From positions 55,424 through 119,423 of the forward strand of contig JALIZF010000961.1 in the NCBI GenBank assembly GCA_029948255.1: a DNA stretch of 64,000 nucleotides, read 5' to 3'. The stretch is from Telmatactis stephensoni (lineage: Eukaryota; Cnidaria; Anthozoa; Actiniaria; Isophelliidae). This document shows positions 21,252 through 32,950 of this stretch, one piece after another. A program made the translations under genes and the position numbers. Each line of letters starts with the position of its first letter. The first letter of the stretch is position 1. The notes under the pieces were generated by a model that was not told the DNA's origin, ran no database searches, and saw nothing but the letters and a program-made list of their open reading frames with translations.

Positions 21252-22425
21252 ACTAATTATTAAGATATTTAAGCTATTTCACCGGTAGAGTCATAGAAAT
21301 CTACTATTGCTTTTATGATATAGCAAGAGGTATTTTAAGAACGATCAAGTTGTGTTATTTCCTGATCAAAACTAAAATTCTCAAAACTTGTGCAAATATA
21401 AGCCAATCACATTTGTCGTACTTTTTGGGTAATCAGTACGACTCAAAGCGGTGTTTTTGAGAATAGTTTGACAACTTTCATCGAAGGAATTCAGCAGAAA
21501 TTGATCCCAAACAAAGAGCTTTCTGTTTTTATAATTGACAATGGCTCGAAAATAGACGAAAAGGCTAAATATGACTTGCAGTTCTTCAAGATTTGGAAAT
21601 GTTTACGTGCTTTCAATGAATCGAGCAGCATTCCACATAGTGAATTGAAAGCCGTGTTCTTGGTTTGAAAAAGTTGAAGTTTAAAAGAGGTTTACAGAAT
21701 GAGGATTTTGCTGGTAAACGAGAAGCTCTTAACTTGAATTATCTGTTGCATGGCTGTTCACCGATAGCTTGTGTTAAAACATCTCTACACTGGCGTAGTT
21801 TATACGAAGGATGAACAAGTTGTCTCGAGGCGGCGGTCAGTTTTGGAAATCTTCGCCTGTCTTTGTAAGTAAGAAACAAAATTTTGTTCAATGAAAAATA
21901 GTCCTAATTGATTTAAACTAATCTCAGGCAAAAAGAAAATTCCTGATGTGCATGAATCCTAGTTCCTTCAGGTTTTTCCTGTAACTCAGGCTATAACAAA
22001 CTACAATTTGACTGGATCTAGACTGGCGTTGTTTGAAAGTACATGCTCTTTCGAATCATTTTCTTTGAATATTTACACTTTTTATATTGCTATTGTCCAA
22101 CCATGAAGCTCAGTTTGTAAATTTAAACGAGACTGGAAAGATGGAAAGTCTTTTGTAGTTTAATTTTAAGTTTTGGTTTTCCTTTACTTAAGTAAAATTT
22201 GCTGATACTTCGTCAGAAAACCATGTCTTTACCGGTGAAATAGAGCATAGATTTTGGTGGTCTCTCAGCCAATCAGAACACGTGTTATAATTGAGCTATA
22301 TTATAAAAAATATTAAAATACAATAAAATCTAACTAGAAATATTAATATTATGATTTCGTTAATTTAGAGATATATATCATATATAAAAGACTACTTTTT
22401 GTTTTCTAAAAAAATATTATTTGCT
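21245..22425. other. Non-coding stretch
   Basis: AT-rich. The plus-strand frame at 21468-21668 has no recognisable domain. No repeats stand out. Confidence 0.4.
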
Positions 22426-22429
22426 ACTG

Positions 22430-24110
22430 AGCCATTATAAAAAAAAGCTTTTCTTGGCGGTCTCAGTTCTTACTGATGGCAAGTATATAAAATTACTTCT
22501 TGTTGTGGCTCTCGAGGCAACATCCTTAATCAATTTAAAATACTTTCTTAAAAACTGTGGTACTTTGTTACTTAAACATTTCTTCACTAAACCTAAAATA
22601 TGAGTATTACGACAATCCTCTAAACACTGTAATTTAAGATGGTTAATAGACGCTCTACTACATTTAGAATTAACGATGATTTCCAAGGCCCGCCTTTGCA
22701 ACGATTCTAACCTTTCTACATCTGCTTTAATGCAACAAGCCCACTACAGTATCACAGTGATCGAAAACGGGCAAAATTAACGATTTGTATATTTGAAAGT
22801 CGCTCTAGAACACTTTTCTTTTTCCAACCCATGTTAGAAATAACATAATGAACATGATCTTTCCATGCATGACTATCGTCAAGGACAACGCCTAAATACT
22901 TAAAACCATAAACTCTATTAATTTCATAATGACCTATTTTAATAATTACTTTGTCATCGAGTCTAGAAAGTCTAGCATCAATAACACAAATGACTAACTC
23001 TGTTTTCTTTTTGTTTATAAACAGAAAATTAGGTAAAGTTTCATTTATTTACTTCATTTAGTTCATCATTTAATGTTTTTTCTAAGATCTAATGTCCTTG
23101 TGGGCTGCAAATATAACAGCATCATCAGCATATAACAATGTATTGCACTTGTTGATAACAGCAGGTAAGTCAATGATGAACAGCACAAACAACAGCGGTC
23201 CAAGAATTGAGCCTTGAGGCACACCAAACGCAAGGGTCTGACAAAGTACTTTGGACTGTCACCACTTCTCTTCTATCTGTTAGGTAATCTTTAAACCACC
23301 AAAGCTCTTTTCCAGTGACTCCATATCCTCTCGAGGGTTTTTCTAGCAGCAGTTCATGGTCCACTTTGTCAAATGCTTTCCTCATACCAACAAAAATTGC
23401 TCCAGTTAGTAGACCTTGATCCATATTTCGTCTAATGCCATCAGTGAATGACAACAAAAAATCATATAATTGTTTATGGACTACCCTTTCCAGAACCTTT
23501 GAAATGGTCAGAAGTACAGATATAGGTCGATAATTATCCATATCATTCGCCTTACCATTTTTGAACAAAGGGTTTACACGTGCCCATTTCCATTCAGAAG
23601 GGACACATCCATAAGTCAGAGAAGCATTAATAAGAGTAGCCACAGGTTTTGCAATAATTTCAGCTGAGTCCTTTAACAAATGGTAAATGGTCAAGTCCAA
23701 TAGCTTTTGTCATCATGAATATGAGTTCCATTTATGTTAATACTGGTAACACGCTTTATTTTTTGGCCAGTCATAATCTGTTTAACGGTTTTCCAGATTT
23801 TTTTAGGATCGTCACTGTTTTCATCAATGAGTTCCCTATTATATTTACTCTTAGAATCTCGAACTAGTTCGCGTAACGCGATTTCGTGACCTCCTATACG
23901 CCAACCAATCTTCATCCAAATTGGAACCTCTCACTTTATTTAGCAGGAGGTCACGTTGACGAATTTCACATTTAATCGTTCCATTCATCCAAGGACAAGT
24001 AATACCACAAAAAAATTTCTGGTAATTTTCCTTTTAAATGATTTGTGCTTCTTTTTAAGTAGTAGACAACATGGTTGTGAAGTCTCCAATTGATTGAAGC
24101 ATTTTTAGGC
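22430..24110 (-). pseudogene. 5'-truncated CR1/L2-like LINE (reverse transcriptase), inserted in the Penelope-like element
   Basis: Minus-strand blocks in order: linker (24000-23900, with 'CPWMNGTIKCEIRQRDLLL', then 'DDPKKIWKTVKQIM'), the RT fingers and palm (23700-23220, 'NYRPISVLLTISKVLERVVH', 'GMRKAFDKVDHELL'), then in another frame GVPQGSILGPLLFVLFIIDL and the catalytic box LLYADDAVIF (about 23220-23085), and the C-terminal thumb region (22701-22435, starting MQRRALEI). Several frameshifts, so inactive. It starts abruptly at about 24110 within PLE coding sequence, the expected result of 5'-truncated target-primed insertion. The 3' end is near 22430. Confidence 0.8.
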
Positions 24111-24115
24111 TGTCA

Positions 24116-25616
24116 AATTGAAGCTTTAAATCTGTAGTGTGTTTAATGTACGACTCCTGTTTTTTTAGCAGTGGGTTGCAAAAGAGAATCTACAAAGCTG
24201 GAGATCCGCTCAGTAGGACTGCTACTCCCAGAAACAATTGGTCTTCTGACCTTAATTTGTTTGTGAATTTTAGTTAAAGTGTAAAATTCAGGAATTCTGG
24301 GTGGATTTGTATTCGAGGAAAGCCATTTGTGTGTCATGTTGTCAATAATGCCGTTAAAGTGTAGTTCATTAACTAACACGAAACCTTTTTGGCTGTAGAT
24401 TCAACTATAGGTGTTTCGAGAAGGCGATAGAAATTAAAGTCTTTGACTTGAGTTTCACCCTCCATGATTTTGTCTATAGTATTTATGACAACAGTAGTGG
24501 TTCCTTTATCCGCTTTCTTGAAGTTTAGAATTTTTTCGTTAGGTACCTAATGCTTTTCTTTCTTGGACTGACAGATTATCTTTAACTTCTGTGAAGTTAG
24601 AGTTTTGTTAGTTCCAGATACGTTTCCTGTGCCACTGAAGGTGTTGTTGGTGGCTGCCAACTAGATTTCACATGGAACGGGTGAGGTTTGCTTTTAGAGT
24701 CAGCAAAGAATATCTGATTCTTAAGAACCTAGCAAAACGATCAAAATCCCTCAAAAGTGATTGGTGAGATTTAATCAGAGGCAGAGTATGAACAAATTTT
24801 AGTCCCTGTGATAATAATTTAGCTTCGTGTATAGTCAAAACCTCGTTGGATGTGTTTCTAATGAAACTGTCATATATGGTTTTGCGTTTTTGGCTAAAAT
24901 GAGCTTTGCATTTGTTTCTCCGGAGAGTACGCTTAGCAGTCAAGTTGCTTATGTGTTTATTGCTGGTGCATAGCAAGGAGTCAGAAAAAGAGGCAACATA
25001 GTTTGAAACTGTGTCACTGTTACTACTGACATGTCACTACTGTCCTTATTTACAAGTTTGTTGAGATAATTAAATCTCTGCTTAAGCTTGTTATATTTGG
25101 ATTCTAAAGCTTTTAAGTTCGTATTTGAGCAATTTACAGTTTGTGTTTTAAGAACATGTTCTGGAATTTTTTTCAGACAGTTCTTTAGGTTATCAATAGC
25201 CTCAGTGTCTGAGCTGATGTTCGTGGTTTGTTGTCGAATGAGAAGATCTAATAACTGTTTTTCTGCTCTGGTACAGATTTCTTGTAACTCTGCGTGGAAT
25301 TTGTTGTCCTGTCTGATGTGTGGCCTTGGTTGGTACCGTGGGCTGGAGGGCATGGTGGACTTTGATTGATGCTTGCTGAGTCTGTATAAGGACTTTACGG
25401 CTTTGTGATGCCTGGACTCGATGTGGGAGAGCTGGTTACGAAGTGACATGAAGCTGGTTTTCTGCTGGTTTTATGTTCGGCTGCTGGCAGTGCTTCATGG
25501 TCGTCAGAATCGCGTTTTCTCTTCGTTGGAGATTTCAGTGGCAATAGGTTGAACAGAGGCTGGCTGTCAGTCATTTCAGCTAGTTTTTCTACTATCTGAT
25601 CCGTGTTGTTTGCCAT
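24116..25616 (-). pseudogene. Penelope-like element reverse transcriptase, N-terminal two thirds
   Basis: Four minus-strand blocks in changing frames. The N-terminus (25616-25450) has MANNTDQIVEKLAEM and a basic 'SPTKRKRDS'. A helical block (25449-24950) and a basic block (24976-24668) follow, then 'FKKADKGTTTVVINT', the PLE-specific start of the RT. The last block (24379-24143) has PPRIPEFYTLTKIHK and RPIVSGSSSPTERIS followed by FVDSLLQP. These are the fingers motifs of Penelope RTs. The catalytic palm and the GIY-YIG endonuclease are gone: sequence breaks off near 24120 where the LINE begins. The element's hammerhead ribozyme lies directly upstream at 25646-25711. Confidence 0.8.
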
Positions 25617-25645
25617 GCTGGTTAGTTTGTATAGAACTGTTGATT

Positions 25646-25711
25646 ATTGCTTTTTTGCAAGACTGGTTTCGGACTGTGAACGACAGGTCCTTCGTCAGTT
25701 GCCTTAGCAAT
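25646..25711 (-). ncRNA. Hammerhead ribozyme in the Penelope-like element's terminal repeat
   Basis: On the minus strand: CTGACGA (25698-25692), helix II GGAC/GTCC with an 11-12 base loop, GAAAC (25670-25666), CAGTC ending at the GUC cleavage triplet (25661). Helix I is formed by GGCAA/TTGC next to the core and ATTGC/GCAAT at the base, with an internal loop between. Position 7 of the core (CUGANGA) tolerates any base, so C there is acceptable. Helix III is tiny, as in other Penelope hammerheads. It lies 30 bases upstream of the first PLE ORF, where the pLTR ribozyme of these elements is expected. Likely to process the element's RNA. Confidence 0.75.
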
Positions 25712-25714
25712 AGG

Positions 25715-26400
25715 TATGCTCGCTATGACCAATGGCTGGAACTGCGAAGTGCTCGCTATTTATACTCTAGTGAGGATCAAGAGTGCAATTTTGAGAATCG
25801 TTTCTATTGGGCAATTTGCTTTCTTAAAGAACCAATGAAAACAGTCTACAGTCTGATCCTAGTCGAGACAATAGTTCACAAAGGAGAATGAGGAGCCTAT
25901 TGTTCGGATGGGATCAGGTCTGAAGGATATTAACTAACGATAGGTGTGATTCTCTCAAGGATAATGAACAGCGCTGTTATGCCAATTCGTTAGTAAAGAG
26001 ACTGCAAAACCTATGAATTTAGATTGCTGGGAGACTAATGAATAACAAAATAATATTTGTCGTTTTCAAAAGTGCAGGAATCATACAATTCTTGTTAGTT
26101 ATGTATTATATGTCACCACCACCAGCACCTCCCTCCCCAGCAGGACGCCATGGTTTGTGGACGTTGCAAATGCAGTATTACAAATGGGTAGTGTACATGG
26201 TACCATACAAGACCAGTGACGTGTGTGACGACCACCAATGATATATGATTGTACAAAATGGCACTACGGTCAAGCAGCTAAAAATGTTAGTGGCAAAGCG
26301 CATGGGTGATCAGATTGAACATGTCAGTTGGAGACCCAAAGCATTGCAAGAGAGAGTGGCGTGTTCAGAAATGGAGCCTTTGCGGTTTAGTGGAGAGTTT
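25715..26400. other. Non-coding gap between the PLE and the decayed ORFs
   Basis: The first 150 bases are probably the rest of the PLE terminal repeat. No exon or RNA gene is visible. Confidence 0.4.
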
Positions 26401-26417
26401 GGTATTCAAAAACAGAA

Positions 26418-27300
26418 ATGAGTAAAAAAGTAAAAACTGGTGTTCATTCTGAACTGGTTTCCCGTTGGTATGGTATAAGGTATCAAGCTGGGGTATTTCC
26501 TGCACAATCCATATTTCATCAAAGTTTTCGTCATAATGTGTTAAATTTGGAAACGGAAATGTGTTCGGTAGCCGACAACGATAAAAGAGCGTCGCTTACC
26601 TTGGAAAAACGTCAGTTGATAGAAGACTTGTCATGGCGAGTCATCCGCTACCAGTAGCACAGCCACCACTCCAGACGTATATGACCAGTCTTCCTGCTCA
26701 AGCTGCTCTGCATCCTCCTCCTCCTCCTCCCCTCCCCAGGCATGGATGGGAGCCACTTAGATGGGTATAACACCACAGACTCAGATGCCATCCCATGCGC
26801 AAGGCCATACACTCTGCAAGGCCAACTGTTGAACATTGAACATTTTTTGCCATGTGCCTCTAAAAAAGATTCAAGGGCAAAAAGATGTGATTAACTATGT
26901 GGCTTGTGGATTAGCCAAAAACAGCGTTCATGCACATTTTGTAAAGAATCAGAGTGGCCCACCTTGTATCAAGCCATCATTCAACAGTATCCCCAGGCTA
27001 TGTCATTTCATGATGATTTTCCATCCTGTTTTCATCTACTGAAATGCTGTGTGGGTATTAACAAAGCAGGCACTATTTGTTACTACTTGTGCCGTTTACA
27101 AAGTCACGACCCAGACGCCCCTTGTGACAACACAGAATACCATTCCCTGTTTAAGGGTTTGGGCAAAACATAAAAAAGAGAAGTTTTGAAGAAATGAAAA
27201 GAGAACATCAACGAGTTAAAGACGATATCTCAGAAGAAAACGTGAAACAATTAAACATTCAGAATTACTGTTTTAAAGCTTAAAATTGGTTTTTAATAAA
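26418..27300 (+). pseudogene. Decayed, Cys-rich coding sequence, unrecognised
   Basis: Three frames take turns. One at 26418-26657 begins MSKKVKTGVHSEL and ends WRVIRYQ. A proline/threonine-rich piece (about 26660-26830) follows. A Cys-rich piece at 26904-27173 has RSCTFCKE, FHDDFPSCFHLLKCC and ends at KT-stop. A poly(A) signal AATAAA (27295-27300) closes the unit, and a 50-base hairpin follows. Upstream, 'MVCGRCKC' (26150) may be an earlier piece. The order and the poly(A) signal suggest one former transcript of about 1.2 kb. I do not recognise the family, and the alternating frames mean it is broken. Confidence 0.35.
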
Positions 27301-27333
27301 GTATTTACAGTTATATACATTTGGTTTTTGATT

Positions 27334-27388
27334 ACAAACGCGTAGGTAAAAATTTATTGCTCAAATGAATTTTTACATACGCGTTTGT
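27334..27388. repeat. 21-bp hairpin after the poly(A) signal
   Basis: ACAAACGCGTAGGTAAAAATT pairs with AATTTTTACATACGCGTTTGT with two mismatches around a 13-base loop. It starts 34 bases after AATAAA at 27300. Could be a transposon terminus folded back or a 3'-end structure. Confidence 0.7.
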
Positions 27389-27594
27389 ATCCGCTGTATA
27401 CGCTGGTCCCTCTTCACGAGAATCCTCGGTGGTAAATAGGGCCGTTTCCTTGGGGTGTTGTCCTGGGGTGGTGGACTGTAGGACGGCGGGTCACGGGTTT
27501 CAAATTCTCCGCTGTCCTACTGTGGTGGCGACTCTCAGTTTCTGTACACTCCGGGGCCACAGCCTGGTGGTGAATGTGGTGGTGGTAGTGGTGC

Positions 27595-27755
27595 TGCATC
27601 ATCGTCATCGTTATCATCATTGTCATTGTTATCATCGTTGTCATCGTCATCAAAAAAATTAAAAGTAGACTGACTATTTTGTGGTATACTGTGTATGTGG
27701 TTCATACTAACCTCATTGTCAATAGTGGTCATCATCATCATCATCATCATTGCTG
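27595..27755. repeat. Imperfect (ATC)n/(ATT)n trinucleotide repeats
   Basis: Two blocks, 27598-27655 and 27726-27751, of ATC/GTC/ATT triplets. The open frames over this region are composition artefacts (runs of D or H/M). Confidence 0.75.
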
Positions 27756-27914
27756 TAAATGTTCTAAAAGATTAAAAACAAACAAGCAAACCATTTTACT
27801 GATTGTTCCATGATATAAAAGTCTGGGTTTTTGTACTAACCTCCCTGGTATCATCATCCCCTTTCCGGGGAGAGCATGGTTCAATTTTAAGCCATATGCC
27901 TTTTATCAGAAGTT

Positions 27915-28078
27915 TAGGCATTTTTCTTTTTCTTCTTTGTCTTCTCTTTGTCTTCTCTTTCTTCTCTTCTTCTCTTTCTTCTCTTCTTCTCTTTCTTCTC
28001 TTCTTCTCTTTCTTCTCTTCTTCTCTTTCTTCTCTTCTCTTTCTTCTCTTCTTTCTCTTTCTTCTTTGTCTTCTCAGT
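27915..28078. repeat. TTCTTCTC-type polypyrimidine minisatellite
   Basis: About 160 bases of nearly pure C/T on the plus strand, built of TTCTCTTTCTTC units of 15-18 bases. It could form triplex (H-) DNA. The minus-strand frame is an E/K-rich artefact. Confidence 0.85.
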
Positions 28079-28653
28079 TGAGCTTGCTTGCTTGATGTGA
28101 GAAATAGCGACGAATGCACCTCTAACGAACACAACCTGACATACCCCATATTTGTAGTCAATGCGCGGGCCAACAATAGGATTGAAACGCGCCAATCAGA
28201 AGGTTCAAAAAGAAGCCATTCAAAAGTGTGGTCTGTTCTCTCGGAGGTATTGGTGGTAATTCCCTGTTTTCATTTCGGTCAGTAAAATAGTCCCTCAAAA
28301 GTGTCCTGTTTTCTCAGAGGTAGAGGCAACCCCTGTTTCCTCTGCGAAGGCTGAACCATATTTTGGCTCCTAGTGCAACCATAACAACGTTTAGGATGAT
28401 ACCAAATCGGTTTTCATAATACGGTCAGTAAGGCCTTTCATTAGCATGAGTTTGAGGTAATTCTATTATGAAAGTGACTTTGGGTGTGAGGATTTAAGGA
28501 AGACTCCCAGTTCATTTCAAATCTTGCATGACTGGCTCTTTTTTGTCCCTGGTACTCGGCTTCATTTAGAATGTCATCCCTTCGCAAGTCTGCCAGGGTT
28601 CATAGTTGGCAATGCAGTTCTGCTCTTTTCTTGTTTTTTTCTATGGAAAGAAC

Positions 28654-28785
28654 AATAGGCCCTTTGCAGCATGCTGGAATGCAGCTCAATTTGGAGGGCA
28701 AAACAAAAGAATGTTCTATTGGCTGGAAACCATTGTTTTTGCCCTCCAAAATGCGCTCATTCGCACGTGCTGCATAGGGCCTATT
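28654..28785. mobile_element. Palindromic MITE
   Basis: Ends AATAGGCCCTTTGCAGCATG and, reversed, AATAGGCCCTATGCAGCACG match at 18 of 20 positions. A second inner pair GGAGGGCAAAACAA (from 28696) and TTGTTTTTGCCCTCC (to 28747) folds the centre. 132 bp, no ORF. No sure target-site duplication. Confidence 0.75.
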
Positions 28786-28789
28786 CTAA

Positions 28790-30287
28790 CTTATAAATGA
28801 CGCAGTATACCAAGTGCAACTGCATCAAGATTCAATTATCTCAAATTATTTAATCATAAATATCTAAATATGGGTTCTGTACTAAACCAGTAATGGTCGA
28901 CATACCTATTAATTTGGGTTAGTGAAAATGAAATTTGAAACATTCCATTAAAGAAACGAAGCTATTATTTTGATTTTGTCTAATATTTTCCTAATTTTGG
29001 AACACTATGTTGAAGTGTTTTTTTCTTCTTCGAAATTTCAAAAATGATATTACATTAGTAGCACACAAACATAATTTCCCCCCAAATTACCAGGAATAGC
29101 ATGAATACCAAAATCAATGACATAATTTCGTTAAGAAGCCACAAATATAAATATCTTAACCACGCTTTGTTAAAATGTGTGTGGTCAAATGCATTTTAAC
29201 AAAGTTCTTACATGCTCCTCAGCAGATTGCTCTCGCTGGTCATTCCCCTTTGTTCCAGTTAGACTTTTTGCCACTTCAGTAAAGGCAACTTCAAAGACTG
29301 ATCATCTGTTTTTTATGTGTTTTTCGATATCACGAAACAGGATAATCTGCTGGTTAATTATTTCTTTAGATGCTTTAGACTTAAGCACATGCCTGTTGAT
29401 GCAAAGAGTAAAGCAATATGTAAAGCACCATAGAGCCTGGAATCATCGTTGTCGTCGTTGTCGGGACCACTTATTAGCATGTTTCTCTTGCAGTTAGCCC
29501 ACAATTTTCCTCTTTTCTGATTTCCTATCCTTTACTTTAGGACTGTTCATCTCGTTTAATTTTTGTTTTATTTTGACATTGTATCAATTAAAGCAGAATT
29601 TTTTGAAAAATTCCAAAGCAGAAACATTTCTCAGCTCATACCACTTATTGCAGTCCTTTTGGCTGTAGTTTGTTGGTTCTCAGCTCTCTTCTTCTCATCA
29701 GAATTAGTTCACTTGTCAATATTTTGTACGCACATCCATAGACTAATGCTCCTTGTAAAATAATGTATAATATCTGCTATGTACTTGGCGAGAAAAATAT
29801 AATTACCTACCACTATGAATATACACTCTCGTGAAAAATCCATGAAAAATATTTGAAAATGGCATGAAAGTCTTTTCATGGGCCAATAATATAAATATAA
29901 TATAATATATAAACTACTCACTGTATACACATATTTTCAAATCAGAACTACATCTTTGGTAGAATTTTGCCTTTTTTTGTTTACTTATCAATTAGCAGTT
30001 AACTGTTGTAAGTTTACTGTAAATAACTAATACAGTTACTTTAATAATTTACGTTACATTTTAATAGTTTTGTATTGAAAATGAGTTCATTGCTACGTAC
30101 ATTTGGCAAAAATTAAAAGTTCACTTGACCAGTTGTACTCTTCAATGAACCCTTTTCCATTCCTTCATCATATTCAAAAAACTCTGAAAATCTATCTTGG
30201 AATTCTTCTGGTAGTGGAAGAGATCTTGATTTGCTCTGTGCGAGAAATCTTCGCATTAATTGCATTTCTATTGATCTGTTGTTTATG
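28790..30287. other. Non-coding stretch
   Basis: AT-rich, with no exon, RNA gene or clear repeat on either strand. Short frames here (29177-29497, 29563-29763) have no recognisable domain. Confidence 0.4.
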
Positions 30288-30404
30288 TTAAAGGTAAAGG
30301 TAAAGCACGATATTTAACGTCGGAAGTTCCTTCAGCTAGAAGCAAAGCTAGAAGCTGGTCTCCCAGGAAGCCGACAGTGCGCTCATTCTACCCCCCTCTA
30401 TCCA

Positions 30405-30436
<32 letters not shown>

Positions 30437-30552
30437 GTTAAAGCTACACGGAAAGGAAAGAAGTCGAAACAAGGATGTGAGGTCATTGGGGATCGAACTC
30501 TGGACCTCTCGCACCGAAAGCCGCGCACTAACCAACTGTGCCATCCTTGCTC
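30288..30552 (-). mobile_element. tRNA-derived SINE inserted in the EnSpm transposase
   Basis: On the minus strand the head has pol III box A TGGCACAGTTGG (30543-30532) and box B GAGTTCGATCC (30500-30490), 31 bases apart, as in a tRNA. A non-tRNA body follows, and the tail is a TTTACC repeat (30304-30291). The head begins just where the transposase reading frame at 30528-30962 stops resembling its family (after 'ERYNTILGAYN'), so the SINE interrupted that gene. Confidence 0.75.
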
Positions 30553-31920
30553 CTATAAATATATATGTTGTAGGCCCCAAGTATTGTATTATATCTCTCA
30601 AAAGTGAAACACCACAATCCATGGCAGGGTCCATAATCGAGTAAGACATCCTTCAGATGACAGTGCAAGTGCATGTTAGGAGTTACCTTTTCACTCCCAT
30701 ATAGAACCTCAAATTCACGAAGAAAACGCATAAGACAAGAGTCACACTTGTTGATATCTTCTTCTGTGAGAACATTTTTTCCTAGGAACTGACATGCTTG
30801 TACAAAATATTTCCAACAGTGAAAGTGATACCTTGGAAGGATGTCTTTCAAGGCAAGAACTGAAAAGACAACAGTCCAATTTTTCCATTGGTCTGAAGTG
30901 AATCCTTTGAAATTATTGTATATCTTCTCCGGAATGCGACCAATATCTTGTGGTGATACCATTTTCTCAACAGATTTCTGTATATGTGGAAACTAATCTG
31001 GCTTAATAATAGGCGTCTCTTCATCAAGCCAAAGCATGTGCTTTGCTGTGCCAAGATATAGATTGTGCATTGGATCTATTACAAAGTATCTTACACAGTG
31101 AAATTATGGAAGGTCTTGAAGGACAGAATCTCTTGCCCCATACTCTGAACATTTGCTTTGCTGTGCAGTTGGGGAAACTTCATACAGTGGGTCTTTTGCC
31201 AACATTTTGTGCTCATCTGAGGTTCGTGGGGCCCAGTTGGCCCGATCAAAACCTCTTCAATTTTTTATCAACACTAAATGATTTTTGCACCATGAACATC
31301 CTTGGTTGGCCATATGACTCATAAAGCCTCCAATTTTCCGTATAACTGGGATATCGCAAGAAACACAGACCAATCCAATGTTTATTCTTCTTTGAAACAA
31401 ACTTCCAGCAATAGAAAATTGAGCCTCTGCACTCCACAGACTCTTCAGTTCATTAACCAAGGGCTTCAAAACGGTATTTGCAGTCAACTTAGGCTCAGAT
31501 GGTCCAGGCAGGATGCCAGTTATAAGTACATTTTGAATTTTATCTCTCCTGCCTAGGTAAAAACCATGACTGTTAAATAGATCACACCAATTGATCCAGT
31601 TGCATGTTTTTGTGGTCGGAACCAATCAATATTTATCATCAACCCAAGGCTGTTTGAATTTTTAAGAAATCCTTCCATATTCTTCCCTGACAAACATCAA
31701 CCATTGATTCTTTTGCAGTGTTATTAGAATTTCTCCAGTGCTGACACAAGTGCTGAAACAAGTTCTGTAGGCCTTTTGTGAGAGAGTTGTAGGGATAAAC
31801 CATTCTTGGATATAGTACTTTCTTTGATCCAGAAAGTTTGACAGATTTTAGGAGAAGCTCTCCATAGGGCCTCCTTCGAGATTTCCGGGGATGATCTGGC
31901 CAAGCTACATAAAAAGGCAT
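30553..31920 (-). pseudogene. EnSpm/CACTA (tnp2-type) transposase, broken
   Basis: Minus-strand blocks. 31920-31640 is an N-terminal piece. 31625-31257 carries 'WFRPTTKTCNWINW' upstream, LITGILPGPSEPKL (the GxxPGPxEP hallmark), CVSCDIPVIRKIGGF and HMANQGCSWC. 31200-31000 has GARDSVLQDLPYF and, in another frame, IDPMHNLYLGTAKHML. 30962-30560 has WKNWTVVFSVLALKDILP, then TPNMHLHCHLKDVLLDYGP and FERYNTILGAYN, matching the C-terminal region of tnp2 transposases. The element family moves DNA by cut-and-paste and makes 2-3 bp duplications. At least three frameshifts/stops and the SINE at the end show it is dead. Confidence 0.8.
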
Positions 31921-31924
31921 TTTT

Positions 31925-32945
31925 TACCTTATTTTCAAGTGCAAAACACGATTTTCATCAAAAATTGCATGTTGCTATTCAAAAAATGGCATTTTTAACA
32001 AAAAATGCAAATTTGCCAAAAAAATGCAAATTTGACTTTTTGCAAAATTTCAGTAAGTATGTGTATTTTTTTTAAGTCTAGAGACGGTGGTTCCACCACT
32101 TTTTTCTGTGCAGCCTTCATAGTTATACAGCGTCTTGCATTTTGGGCATGTAACAATATACAAAATCATCCCCAATCAAGCTTCAAGCTTCTCTTCTTCA
32201 TCGCATAAAGAGAGTTAGGGAAAGACTTTGTAAAAAGAGTCATGTTGTTATCAAATGTACTAAGCACAAAAAAAGTTACAAAGAAACTTGACCAACATTC
32301 CAACACTCAATATCTTGATAGTTGTTTATTTGCACTCTTTTTTGTAATTTTTTTTAAATTATAAATTAATTTCTTTTGCATAAAATTCATTAATTTATTA
32401 ATGAATGGAATTGGTGAACACGAAATGGTAGTCAAGTAAAGTAGTTATGGTCAGACAGTTATTTAATAATTTATATTGTGTAAAAAGTGATACTAACAAT
32501 AGTGGCTTATAGAATTTAGAAAAAGAATGAGGAGAAAAAGAAGAAAAAACAAAAATACAATAATAATAATCAGAAAGAATAAATAGAGTTATCAAACATG
32601 AGCATTTGAGCATTCATTTGAGCATCCAAGCATTCATATGTCAGCAAATATGTCAGCATCTTGTTTGTAAATTCAACAGGAACAACATCAACCACAAAAC
32701 TAACTTTTCTATTTTTGAATGGGCTTCAAATGTTTCATCTATTTCAATGTGTTAATATGTTTGTTTATCACTAGTATCACAATTTTCGGAATCATCTTCA
32801 GCTGGAATACATGTGTTTTCATCTCCATCATCAAAAAACTCTTGGTCTTCCATACTAAACCTATTTATAAATGCTTCATCAGGTTCATTCTCCAAACCAA
32901 CAGTCACTGCGCTGGTTCAGATAAATGTTCGTCATCTCCATAATC
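31925..32945. other. Non-coding or heavily decayed sequence between EnSpm blocks
   Basis: AT-rich. 31970-32045 has repeated 'aaaaaatgcaaatttg' units. On the minus strand 32900-32600 shows acidic pieces (such as EDDSENCDTSDKQ) in more than one frame that may be the end of the coiled-coil ORF below. Confidence 0.35.
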
Positions 32946-32950
32946 AGACA

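Noticed and set aside
27796..28195. Long E/K/R-rich frames on the minus strand, looking like charged coiled coils
   Set aside because: They are translations of the TTCTTCTC polypyrimidine minisatellite; all frames on that strand give charged repeats.
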